Shown here piece by piece: positions 53,632 through 61,728 of a DNA stretch of 64,000 bases. The position numbers and the translations under genes are program-made. This stretch comes from Ascidiimonas aurantiaca (GTDB lineage Bacteria; Bacteroidota; Bacteroidia; Flavobacteriales; Flavobacteriaceae). The notes beneath the pieces are model-generated. The model made no database searches. It saw only the letters and a list, made by a program, of their open reading frames with translations, and was not told the origin of the DNA. Within the stretch, counting starts at the first letter, position 1, and every line of letters begins with the position of its first letter. The DNA lies in the NCBI RefSeq assembly GCF_037646345.1, contig NZ_JBBEWR010000002.1, positions 62,001 through 126,000 on the forward strand, in the 5' to 3' direction.

Positions 53632-53820
53632 TTATCCCTCCCACACATATTGCCAACTACATTGTACTGAACCATCATCATTCCCATGCTCTGGAAAGTG
53701 TTCAGTATCTACCACATAGCCTCCTTCACAAACCCATTTACGTGACCAAGCACCCCCATTAATTCTTTGTAGTTGTTCTTTGCTTAAAAGTTGTCCAAGG
53801 TTTAAAAATTTTTCTAGCAT
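53632..53820 (-). CDS. Double-glycine-leader peptide (bacteriocin-like precursor), orphan
   Basis: A 62-residue precursor. Leader MLEKFLNLGQLLSKEQLQRI ends with NGG (Gly-Gly at 22-23). LSKEQ...INGG is the common form of Flavobacteriaceae natural-product leaders. The 39-residue core starts AWSRKWVCEGGYV and has only two cysteines, four Trp, and many acidic residues and His. It is unrelated in its core to the two six-Cys peptides at 38 kb. No exporter or modification gene is adjacent. The gene lies within the insert between the two rlmB ends, which suggests horizontal arrival. Whether it is expressed is unknown. Confidence 0.7.
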   Translation of the reverse strand: MLEKFLNLGQLLSKEQLQRINGGAWSRKWVCEGGYVVDTEHFPEHGNDDGSVQCSWQYVWEG

Positions 53821-53900
53821 AATAGATTTGGTTTAAAGTTTATACTATTGAAAGATAATAAAAATAAAAACTAACTAAAAACAGCAAATAACGAAAACTT

Positions 53901-54171
53901 ATGATAAATCAATTAGCAAAAGAGATTCATTCGAATGATGTAGAAAAAGGATTCTTATGAGGACAAAAAACATTAGTAAAATGCCGGCTTTGATTCATTC
54001 AGAAATGAGCGAAGCGTTAAAAACTGATAAAAAATATAGGTATTGCGAATTAGACAATGAAAATTGGATGATTCATGGCGTGACTTTAAGAGAGTATTTG
54101 CAATGTGATGATATACGGTTATTATCTGTTTTTGAAATGTCAATTAAGACACTTTCGAGGATGAGCTTGCA
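53901..54171 (+). pseudogene. Frameshifted MazG-like nucleotide pyrophosphohydrolase remnant
   Basis: Three pieces of one protein appear in successive frames. MINQLAKEIHSNDVEKGF is at 53901-53954. Then a second frame from 53957 reads TKNISKMPALIHSEMSEALK and later VTLREYLQCDD and SVFEMSIK. A third frame at 54148-54171 reads DTFEDELA. Joined, these follow the order of MazG-like proteins in Bacteroidota (N-terminal helix, ExxE helix in SEMSE, then the FEDELAD helix, here with the last Asp changed to His). At least two indels break the frame, so the gene is dead. Identification is from pattern memory. Confidence 0.65.
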
Positions 54172-54459
54172 CATACCAAAAAGGGCAGAGGAGCACTGCA
54201 TAGGGTGTTTAAAATACCTTATGCACAACCTGATGGTAGAACATTTCAATCAGGTGGGCGATGAAAATCACTTATATTCTAGGCAGGGGTCGGGTCTTTT
54301 TTACCTGTGTGCTATCCATCTACTTATGCAGCCAATACGTGGCAGGTTGTTGCTATCGAACACCATTGGACGGAATTATAATATATCCAAAACACTTATA
54401 GTAAAAACTATGGTTTAGTTTTTTAAAGCCAAAAAGAGCGAAGATCATTATCAGACAGG
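54172..54459. other. Degenerate sequence between the MazG-like remnant and rlmB
   Basis: 288 bases. The frame that begins at 53957 stays open to 54418, but this part of it has no recognisable family. Another + frame reads LPVCYPSTYAANTWQVVAIE and then HHWTEL before a stop near 54378, which looks like the C-terminus of some other protein. I take the stretch as a patchwork of decayed gene ends and call no gene in it. Confidence 0.45.
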
Positions 54460-55194
54460 CTAATTTCTCTGGCGTAGTACTTCGTATAAGAATGCACCGC
54501 ATGCTACGGAAACATTTAGAGAACCTATGGTTCCTTTCATGGGTAAACGGGTCAATTGGTCTGCGGTTTTTAAAATGGCATTAGACACACCACTGTCTTC
54601 TGCTCCCATAACTAGGGCAAGCGGAACGGTAAGATCGGACTCATAAATGGTATCTGAGGCTTTTTCTGTAGCGGCCACTACTTTTACTCCTGAGGCCTGC
54701 AGGTAGTACACAGCATCTTTTAAGTGGTTTACTTTACAGATGGGAATATTAAAAATAGCACCTGCAGAGGTTTTTACGGTATCAGCAGTAATGGGGGCAC
54801 CACCTTTAGAGGGCAGTATGATGGCATGGACTCCCGTACATTCAGCAGTTCGTATAATAGCTCCCAGGTTTCTTACGTCGGAAAGGTGATCTAAGATAAG
54901 GAACAAAGGGGTAACGCCTGTTTCAAATACATGGGTTACCACATCTTCCAGATTGTGAAAGTCAACCGGAGCTATTTGCGCTACGATTCCCTGATGGTTC
55001 CCTTTGGTAAGTCTGTTGAGTTTTTCCAGAGGCACATAAGAGGTACTGATGTGGTGCTTGCGGATAAGAACCTCCAGTTCATTAAAAACAGGGCCGCGTA
55101 AGCCTTTCTGAACAAAAACCTTATCGATTGTTTTACCGGAGTTTATAGCTTCTATCACAGCACGAATGCCGTAAATGGTAGTTTGATGTTGCAT
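54460..55194 (-). CDS. rlmB: 23S rRNA (guanosine-2'-O-)-methyltransferase RlmB, TrmH/SpoU family
   Basis: SPOUT-class enzyme that 2'-O-methylates G2251 in 23S rRNA. N-terminal substrate-binding domain with TTIYGIRAVIEAINSGKTIDKVFVQKG. Motif 1 is LDHLSDVRNLGAIIRTAECTG, motif 2 LALVMGAEDSGVSNAIL and motif 3 IGSLNVSVACGAFLYEVLRQR. The ATG at 55194 is chosen over an upstream TTG. The length is 244 residues. A TATATTTG -7 element lies just six bases upstream. The 3' end is duplicated 1.2 kb downstream. Its function could be RlmB or a sister TrmH family enzyme. Confidence 0.92.
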   Translation of the reverse strand: MQHQTTIYGIRAVIEAINSGKTIDKVFVQKGLRGPVFNELEVLIRKHHISTSYVPLEKLNRLTKGNHQGIVAQIAPVDFHNLEDVVTHVFETGVTPLFLILDHLSDVRNLGAIIRTAECTGVHAIILPSKGGAPITADTVKTSAGAIFNIPICKVNHLKDAVYYLQASGVKVVAATEKASDTIYESDLTVPLALVMGAEDSGVSNAILKTADQLTRLPMKGTIGSLNVSVACGAFLYEVLRQRN

Positions 55195-55200
55195 AGGGCG

Positions 55201-55208
55201 CAAATATA
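55201..55208 (-). promoter_or_regulatory. -7 promoter element of rlmB, abutting the start codon
   Basis: The minus strand reads TATATTTG, an exact TAnnTTTG, then six bases and the ATG at 55194. Transcription would start at or next to the start codon, predicting a leaderless mRNA. Confidence 0.5.
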
Positions 55209-55256
55209 GGTAAAAGCATAATTATACTTTTAGAAAGGAGCTTTATTGGAAACAAA

Positions 55257-55278
55257 AAGCTGCCCGGGAGGGCAGCTT
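55257..55278 (-). terminator. Terminator of the SusC/SusD pair 2 operon
   Basis: Perfect 9-bp stem AAGCTGCCC / GGGCAGCTT with a four-base loop. Read on the minus strand it is followed by TTTTTGTTT. It lies 48 bases after the lipoprotein stop at 55326. Confidence 0.85.
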
Positions 55279-55325
55279 CTCTACAGTATAATAAAAAATA
55301 ATGGTTTGAATAAACTTTTACAAGC

Positions 55326-56192
55326 TTATCCATTACAAATGTTGAGGACAATTTCTCCCGGAGTTGGTCCGGGTCCATCGGCCGCAGCGGTTTCCCCGGT
55401 GGGCGCAATAAGGACGTACGAATGTTCATCTTCAAAGCTGCCTGGGGTGTATGTAAAGGTTAAAGAGGTGGTTCCCGGGGGAACGTTGATAGTAAATACA
55501 CCTACACTTCCATCTTCTATAGTATAATCGGTACTTACCCCGTCAATGGTTACGGTAATAAATGCACCGTCCCAGCCGTCTCCAAAACTATCTTCTATGG
55601 TGAGTTCATAATCACCGGGAACGGGTGCTGTGGGTACACATTTTATATCCACACCATAACGAAACGGAGATCTGAAAAAGGATCCTGACTGCACAGTACC
55701 GGCAGCATCTGCAAAGCTAAAAGACCGGCCATCGGTTAAATTAAGAACAAACCGGAAATTAAAACGATCTCCGCCAAAGAACTGCCCGGTGCTTAACCCT
55801 ACAGCATTTTTTACTTCCTCAAGACTAATGGAATACGTGGCTCTGGGCAGCCCGAAGGGCCCTTCGCTAAATGCACTGGCTTCAAGTGTGGTAAGCATAA
55901 CTTCGTCTTTAGAGAAGTCCGTACCATCGGCATCATTATTATCGATAAAAGTAACCAGTACATCAACTGACTCCAACAGGCCCCCGTTTTGGGTATCCTG
56001 TTCTTCAAGTGTAACAATAAACTCTGAGCTTTCGTCAAAGACATTAAAGGTGCCACTGGTAATCTCAACTGTTCGTAAAATGGCACCTCTGGTTGTATTT
56101 TCAAACAACTTATCAATGGCATTATCGTCATTGCTGCAAGACAGTGCCAGGGCAGAGAGACCTAATGCGACTATTTTATTTATTTTTCTCAT
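55326..56192 (-). CDS. Surface lipoprotein of the SusC/SusD pair 2 operon
   Basis: A 288-residue lipoprotein: MRKINKIVALGLSALALSC, with Cys19. Residues ~30-190 are rich in beta strands (GAILRTVEITSGTFNVFDESSEFIVTLEEQDT). Residues ~200-270 form a second module with EDSFGDGWDGAFITVTIDG, a calcium-binding-like DSFGDGW motif found in secreted proteins, then TSLTFTYTPGSFEDEHSYVLIAP. The start is 21 bases after the susD 2 stop, so it belongs to the same transcript. It may help bind the same substrate at the surface. The specific function is not known. Confidence 0.78.
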   Translation of the reverse strand: MRKINKIVALGLSALALSCSNDDNAIDKLFENTTRGAILRTVEITSGTFNVFDESSEFIVTLEEQDTQNGGLLESVDVLVTFIDNNDADGTDFSKDEVMLTTLEASAFSEGPFGLPRATYSISLEEVKNAVGLSTGQFFGGDRFNFRFVLNLTDGRSFSFADAAGTVQSGSFFRSPFRYGVDIKCVPTAPVPGDYELTIEDSFGDGWDGAFITVTIDGVSTDYTIEDGSVGVFTINVPPGTTSLTFTYTPGSFEDEHSYVLIAPTGETAAADGPGPTPGEIVLNICNG

Positions 56193-56212
56193 TTCTTGAC
56201 AATTTTAAATTA

Positions 56213-57871
56213 TTAGTTGGCAACGGGAAACCCTGGAGATCCCGGATTCGTATCCCAAAACACTTGTTCGGTAACATCGTTTCTAGGTTGAATAGATGAG
56301 TTGTTAAGTGCATTGGCCGGATAACGTAATGATCGCATAAACCCTCCTGGTTGTGGCTCTCTGTTAGGTTGTAAGGTGGTAGGGAACCCTGTTCTTCTAT
56401 AAAAATTATAATTAGGGGTACCGTTTCCGAAAGCAGCAACCCAAAATTGTTCAGAAAGAATATTCCATCGATCCTCATCAGAGCCTGCTGCGCTAAAGTC
56501 TGCGTTAACATTATTTATATAATCTTGAATATCGGTGGATGTGGGTGCAAATGAAAGATCAGCGTCTCCATCCAGGCCTCCAAATGTTACTACTTTGGCT
56601 ATAGATTTTTGCAATCCATCCAGCACAAACTGCTGTGCCCCGCCAGGGTCATTATTTATCATGGCTACTTCTGCCCTCATAAAATCTACCCAAGAGGCCA
56701 ACATGATCGGAGTAATTCCTGCACCACCGCCACCCAGGCCTTGTTCTACTCCTTCAAAACGATCATCGTCAAACATACCGGCAGCAGGATACACACCGTA
56801 AATAGTTCTCAGCAGCCCGTCTGGTGGAATACCTTCATCATCACCGTGGTCGCGACCCCAATATCCATTGGGCAGACTACAGAACGTAAACCCTCCGTCA
56901 ACGTAATGCAGAGGCGCATCTTGTAAAGAGCAGCGCAGACTTTCTTCATCTGGTGCCGTACCACCTTCTCCGGGCATAACGGCTACCTGGCGGTAGAAAT
57001 AGTAGCGTAATCTGGGATCATTACTCTCCTGCATATAATTCATTAACCAGTTTGACATATAGGTTATTCCCCCGGTAGGAGTATAATTATCTGCATAACT
57101 GGGATGGCGATTGTCGGGTTGTGCTTCGTTGGTGCCCCAGGGAAACTCAAAATCATCTGCGGTATCTGTAATATAATCTCCGGAAGTAACTATGGCATTA
57201 AACTGATTTAGTGCATCGGGATTAACGAGACGACTCTGGAGATAGATCTTCATTTTGAGTGTATTCACCAGTTTTATCCACTTGTCATAATCATTATTGT
57301 AAAAGAAATCATTTTCTGGTTCTGATGACGGGTCATCCAGATTGAAGTTGATAATTGCCTGATCGAGAAGTGCTAAAGCGGCTGCATAAATATCTTCTCC
57401 GTTATCTAATTTAGGATTCAGATTTTCTGGTGCCTGAACAGCTTCTTCGTAGGGTACATCACCAAAATAATCTACCAGAGTAACCATAAGGTCGGCTTCT
57501 ATTACATTGGCAATGGCAAGGTGTCTGTATTGTCCGGCTTCGGTTGCCAGAGGTTGCATTGCCCGTATATCGGCAAGGACCTCGCGGTAGGCATCATCCC
57601 ATTCATCATCAAAATCTACGGGAGCGAAGGCGTTGAGATAGTTTCTTTCCAGTAATACATCCATACGTACAAGACGGCTTCCTGTAAAGCCAATATTGTC
57701 TATGAAATCTCCATATCTAAGCTGAATGGCGGTCAGAAAGAAGTCCACATTAGCCTGTTCCGGAGTGAGGAAGTTCGGGTTTTCTGTCAGATCAAGTTCG
57801 GTAGTTTCGCATGAGTTTAAAACCAAACCTGAAAACAGTATCAGCGTTATAAACTTATATATTCTTTTCAT
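56213..57871 (-). CDS. SusD/RagB-like nutrient-binding lipoprotein (pair 2)
   Basis: A 552-residue SusD-like lipoprotein (SusD/RagB or SusD_2 type). The signal MKRIYKFITLILFSGLVLNSC has Cys21. Typical segments are LTENPNFLTPEQANVDFFLTAIQL, the helical core MQPLATEAGQYRHLAIANVIEADLMVTLVDYFGDVPYEEA, DNGEDIYAAALALLDQAI and the C-terminal NREPQPGGFMRSLRYPANALNNSS. The LRYP ending and FGDVPY are common in the SusD_2 branch, whose known members often bind peptides or glycans. It lies 18 bases after susC 2 and 20 bases before the lipoprotein. Confidence 0.92.
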   Translation of the reverse strand: MKRIYKFITLILFSGLVLNSCETTELDLTENPNFLTPEQANVDFFLTAIQLRYGDFIDNIGFTGSRLVRMDVLLERNYLNAFAPVDFDDEWDDAYREVLADIRAMQPLATEAGQYRHLAIANVIEADLMVTLVDYFGDVPYEEAVQAPENLNPKLDNGEDIYAAALALLDQAIINFNLDDPSSEPENDFFYNNDYDKWIKLVNTLKMKIYLQSRLVNPDALNQFNAIVTSGDYITDTADDFEFPWGTNEAQPDNRHPSYADNYTPTGGITYMSNWLMNYMQESNDPRLRYYFYRQVAVMPGEGGTAPDEESLRCSLQDAPLHYVDGGFTFCSLPNGYWGRDHGDDEGIPPDGLLRTIYGVYPAAGMFDDDRFEGVEQGLGGGGAGITPIMLASWVDFMRAEVAMINNDPGGAQQFVLDGLQKSIAKVVTFGGLDGDADLSFAPTSTDIQDYINNVNADFSAAGSDEDRWNILSEQFWVAAFGNGTPNYNFYRRTGFPTTLQPNREPQPGGFMRSLRYPANALNNSSIQPRNDVTEQVFWDTNPGSPGFPVAN

Positions 57872-57889
57872 TGTTATTGTTTTTAAGTT

Positions 57890-60800
57890 TTAGAAAGTGG
57901 CTTTTAAACTAAACCCATATCTTCTGGAACTTGGACCGTTCAGGAAATCGAATCCCTGTGCATTACCCACACCGGCCCCCGCTACATTGGGATCAAAGTT
58001 TACACCATCGGGTGTGTTAATGGCATCAAACCAAAGGTTAAAACCTGAGACTGTGAAAGAGAGTGAGCCAAAAGGTGTTTTTTCAAGATATTTACTGGGT
58101 ACTGAATAACCCAGAGAAACTTCCTGTAAGCGTATTACTGAGGCATCATAGATATTTAACTCGGCAGGGCCAAAAAGAACATTGTCAAAGTAATAGCCTG
58201 AATTGTTGATCTGTACATTATTAGGCTGTCCGTTTTCCTGTACTCCGGGAAGTATAAAGGTATTCTCTCTATCAACGGTATCTGTGGTTAGACCACGACC
58301 CAGCAGGGTAGCGATGGTTTGACTGTAAATATCACCGCCGTGAACGTATGTAAGAAGGAAATTGAAATTGAAATTTTTGAATGAAAAACTATTTGAAATG
58401 TTAAGGTTCCAGTCAGGAATGGCATCTCCAATAACAAAGTTCCCTTCTTCGATAATATAATTTCCCTGGCTGTTTACTACGAAGTTACCGTCATCGTCTC
58501 TTTGAATACGGCTCCCGACAATGGATCCCAATGATTCACCTTCTATGGCAGCATTGGCAGCAAGCCCGTTAATACCGGCATATACCAGTAATTGAGCGTC
58601 GTTTTGTCCCAGATCATTCACGACCACTTCGTTGGTGGTCCAGTTGGTGTTAATGCTCCAGTTGAGTCCGCCTTCTTCAGATGAGCGGAAAATATCAACC
58701 CCCAGGTCAATTTCAAGACCGTTACTTTCAATTTCTCCAATATTGGTTTGTGTAAAGGTGAAACCTGTAGAGGCATCAAGGTCCTGATCTACGATAAGAT
58801 CACGGGTAATACGTGTATAATAAGAAGCATCTAATGAGACTCTGTTTTTAAATAAACGGGATTCAATACCTATTTCAATTTCATCAAGTCTTTCCGGTTT
58901 CAGATCGGGATTTCCTAAAAAAGGATCGGTGGTATTAGATACTATGAAAGAACCTCCGTCATCTACCCATCTTTGTGTATCAAGACGCAAACGGGAAGCC
59001 ACGGGATATCCGGTAGGAAAGTTGGCAGAGGTTCCATACCCGGCACGTATTTTCAGGTAGTTTACATAATCGTTATTCTTTAACGCATCGACAATGCTTG
59101 TGGGAATAAACGAGAAGCTGGCACTTGGGTAGAATATGGAACGATTATCCTGTGTTAAATTGGAAACCCAGTCATTCCTTCCGGCAAGGGTAAGGTAGAG
59201 CCATCGGTCATAATCAAAATCTACCTGCCCGTAAATACCGGTTATATTTCGTTCCTGGAAAAACTGTATTTCATCTTGTAACTGGAAGTTAAAGTGTCTG
59301 AACACGTCAAATACCTGTTGGCCTGCACTCCTTACACCATTTCTATCGAGTACTTCTCTACGGGTAGTAGCCCCCAGGTTGAAAGACATACCTACTTTAT
59401 CTGACAGTTGATATTGTCCTGAAAGTATGAAGTTGTGATCCCAGATGGTATTGGTGTCATTCCAGGTCTGGTATATTCCACTTCGCAGGATCACATCATC
59501 AGAGACCCCTCCTTTATTCTGTTGGTTTATATTATTGGTACTACTCACATCTACTCCCAAACGATAAAGGATGTTTAGGTTGTCATTGATTTCATATTGA
59601 ATGGTACCGTTACCAAAAATACGGTTGGTTATTTGTTGAACTTTAGCGTTAAAAACGGTCCATAACGGGTGTTGTATACTGTTATTTTGACGGTAGTAAA
59701 CACTGGCTCCGGTGAGTGGGTTTTCATAGGGAAGTCCCATCACATCCACACTTCTGGGAGTAAAAAAGATATTTGAGAATACTGAAGAACCGGTACTCCC
59801 TTCAAAACTTCCCACTACTCCAAAAACAGCATTCCCATCACCGGCAGCTACCGGAGGAGATCTGAAATCGGTACGTGTATAGTTTAGGGTACCGTTAACA
59901 CTGAATTTATTGTTTAGATCGGCTTTACCACCAATACCAAAAGTATTTCTTATTACTTTGTTTTCTGGTGTAAAACCTTCATCATCCAGGTGGCTAAAGT
60001 TAATATTGAAGGCATACCTGCCGTCATCGGAAGCACCTCTGTAGTTAATAGCGGTTGTTTTTGCCACTCCGGTACGGAAGAAATCTTCGACACTGTTATA
60101 AGGTCTCCATTCGTAGCGAACTCCGTCAAATTCAGGAAATGCCTGAGGAATACCGGTAGATGCGGCAGCGGTTGAATAAGGGTGAGGTAAGGTGCCATTC
60201 TCATCAAATGAGGCGCTGTTTCCCCATCCGGCAATACCATCTCTTTGAAAACTGGGCCCCCAGTTACTAAAAAACCAACCGAAAGACTGATCAAAACCGT
60301 TCCCGTATTCATTTTGATAATCAGGCATAGAAGCGATTTCATTGAAGAAAAGCGAGGAGGTAACGGTTACTTCACTTTTTTTGCGTGAAGCTCCGGCCGC
60401 ACCGTTTTTGGTAGTGATGAGAATCACCCCGTTTCTACCGGCTGTTCCATACAGGGTGGCCGCCGCCAGACCTTTTAACACGTTAATGGTTTCAATGTTA
60501 TTGGGGTCCAGATCAAAAAAACGACTGGAACCTAAATTACCATTAAGGAAATCATTCCCTGCGTTATCATCACCATCGGCTGCACCTGCGGTGTTGGTAT
60601 CACTATTAAAAGGTACACCATCTACAATAAACAGCGGTTGGTTACCACCGCTAAAAGAGCTAAGCCCTCTAATAATAATGTTGGTACCCGACCCCGAAAT
60701 ACCACTTTGTGCGGTGATTTGAATACCAGAAGCTTTACCGGTTAATACTCTACCAAGATCTCCCTCGGCCCGTTGCTCCAACTGATCGGCTTTTACCTCA

Positions 60801-61174
60801 GACACTGCATACCCCAGTGCCTGCTTTTCTCTTTTGATACCCTGGGCGGTCACGATGACCTCTTCAAGTGCCTGGGCATCTTCTTCCATTTGTACATTAA
60901 TGGTATTGGAGGAACCAACGACTCTTTCTGCAGCTTTTTGGCCCACGTAGGTAAATAGAAGTGTTTGCCCTACTGAAGCCTGAATGGTATAATTACCATC
61001 AAAGTCTGTTTGAGTACCATTGGTAGTTCCCTTTACGATAATATTTACCCCCGGTAAAGGAACGCCTGCTTGGTCAGTAACCGTACCTGAGATAGTCTTT
61101 TCTTGCGCAAAGGAAACATGCACAATTAATAACGCCAGAAAAAGCGTTAGTAATCCACTAAACTTTGTTCTCAT
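57890..61174 (-). CDS. SusC/RagA family TonB-linked outer-membrane transporter (pair 2)
   Basis: A 1094-residue TonB-dependent transporter. Signal peptide (LLTLFLALLIVHVSFAQ), regulatory-like Ig domain (EKTISGTVTDQAGVPLPGVNIIVKGTTNGTQTDFDGNY), TonB box region LEEVIVTAQGIKREKQALGYAVSEV, plug with IIRGLSSFSGGNQPLFIVDGVPF and LKGLAAATLYGTAGRNGVILITTK, and a barrel ending GPSSRRYGFSLKATF with terminal Phe. IKREKQALGYAVSEV is the mark of a large SusC subfamily often paired with SusD_2-type proteins. No hydrolase or sensor is nearby. Confidence 0.94.
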   Translation of the reverse strand: MRTKFSGLLTLFLALLIVHVSFAQEKTISGTVTDQAGVPLPGVNIIVKGTTNGTQTDFDGNYTIQASVGQTLLFTYVGQKAAERVVGSSNTINVQMEEDAQALEEVIVTAQGIKREKQALGYAVSEVKADQLEQRAEGDLGRVLTGKASGIQITAQSGISGSGTNIIIRGLSSFSGGNQPLFIVDGVPFNSDTNTAGAADGDDNAGNDFLNGNLGSSRFFDLDPNNIETINVLKGLAAATLYGTAGRNGVILITTKNGAAGASRKKSEVTVTSSLFFNEIASMPDYQNEYGNGFDQSFGWFFSNWGPSFQRDGIAGWGNSASFDENGTLPHPYSTAAASTGIPQAFPEFDGVRYEWRPYNSVEDFFRTGVAKTTAINYRGASDDGRYAFNINFSHLDDEGFTPENKVIRNTFGIGGKADLNNKFSVNGTLNYTRTDFRSPPVAAGDGNAVFGVVGSFEGSTGSSVFSNIFFTPRSVDVMGLPYENPLTGASVYYRQNNSIQHPLWTVFNAKVQQITNRIFGNGTIQYEINDNLNILYRLGVDVSSTNNINQQNKGGVSDDVILRSGIYQTWNDTNTIWDHNFILSGQYQLSDKVGMSFNLGATTRREVLDRNGVRSAGQQVFDVFRHFNFQLQDEIQFFQERNITGIYGQVDFDYDRWLYLTLAGRNDWVSNLTQDNRSIFYPSASFSFIPTSIVDALKNNDYVNYLKIRAGYGTSANFPTGYPVASRLRLDTQRWVDDGGSFIVSNTTDPFLGNPDLKPERLDEIEIGIESRLFKNRVSLDASYYTRITRDLIVDQDLDASTGFTFTQTNIGEIESNGLEIDLGVDIFRSSEEGGLNWSINTNWTTNEVVVNDLGQNDAQLLVYAGINGLAANAAIEGESLGSIVGSRIQRDDDGNFVVNSQGNYIIEEGNFVIGDAIPDWNLNISNSFSFKNFNFNFLLTYVHGGDIYSQTIATLLGRGLTTDTVDRENTFILPGVQENGQPNNVQINNSGYYFDNVLFGPAELNIYDASVIRLQEVSLGYSVPSKYLEKTPFGSLSFTVSGFNLWFDAINTPDGVNFDPNVAGAGVGNAQGFDFLNGPSSRRYGFSLKATF

Positions 61175-61645
61175 TTTTTAAATTATTTGAATTAGCTATG
61201 ACCAAAAGTCATAAATTCAAGTTAAAATTCCAATTTTTTTGTGAAGAAAAAGTTAAATGGATTGAGAATTCATAATGATTCAAAAAAAACATTAATAAAA
61301 TGATAATACAATAAAGGCCTGATTTTTACACATAAGATAGTGTTATATACATACTTAACTGTTTAAAAATGTAGATTTTACAATTAAACTTTAAGGTTTT
61401 TTCGTGTTAATAATTTATTAGTTAAAACGGAAAAACAAGAAAGAAATCTTTTTGGTAATGAAAAATGGGTTTTCTGAAAAATGAGGAAGAAGGGTGTTTT
61501 TTTTCAATAAAAAATGCTTTTTTTTGTATGCATATATCTTAATTGAGTGCTGTCTTTTTTTCTGTTTGAAATCAAAATGGAAGCCCACTGCTTTAAGCAT
61601 CGTTTTTTATAATATTAATAGTCGTTGAAAATTAATCTCTTATGG

Positions 61646-61676
61646 TTTGAATAGTTTAAAAATATTTCTACCTTTG
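61646..61676 (+). promoter_or_regulatory. Promoter of the rpsL-rpsG-fusA operon
   Basis: TTTG at 61646-61649, a 19-base spacer, then TACCTTTG at 61669-61676. This is the clearest match in the window to the Bacteroidota TTTG-N19-TAnnTTTG consensus. It leaves a leader of about 45 bases before the rpsL ATG. Confidence 0.75.
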
Positions 61677-61679
61677 CAA

Positions 61680-61701
61680 CCCTCAAAAACGAGGGTTTTT
61701 T
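61680..61701 (+). promoter_or_regulatory. Hairpin with T run at the 5' end of the str operon leader
   Basis: CCCTC (61680-61684) pairs with GAGGG (61691-61695), loop AAAAAC, followed by six T residues. It begins only a few bases after the -7 element, so it sits at the very 5' end of the transcript. The shape is that of a small intrinsic terminator, and it could act as an attenuator or mRNA 5'-end stabiliser. Confidence 0.5.
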
Positions 61702-61728
61702 ATATTTATATTAACTGTAAAGTAATTT

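Larger units (their letters stand above)
53276..54695. repeat. Direct repeat of the rlmB 3' end bounding a ~0.95-kb insert
   Basis: The two copies of the rlmB 3' end (about 53285-53521 and 54466-54695) lie in the same orientation and enclose 53522-54459. The insert carries a double-glycine-leader peptide gene and a decayed MazG-like gene. The arrangement is like a gene-end insertion in which the incoming DNA restored the 3' end of the target and pushed the old end aside. No integrase or transposase is inside. Confidence 0.8.
61175..61728. other. Divergent intergenic region between susC 2 and the str operon
   Basis: 554 bases, extremely AT-rich at 61200-61560. I see no gene. The right part holds the rpsL promoter (61646-61676) and a hairpin at its transcript start. 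The left part should hold the susC 2 promoter, which I cannot locate by consensus. Confidence 0.55.

Noticed and set aside
53957..54418. A novel 153-residue protein
   Set aside because: Conserved MazG-like segments continue in other frames on either side of it, so the frame is better explained as the middle of a broken gene.
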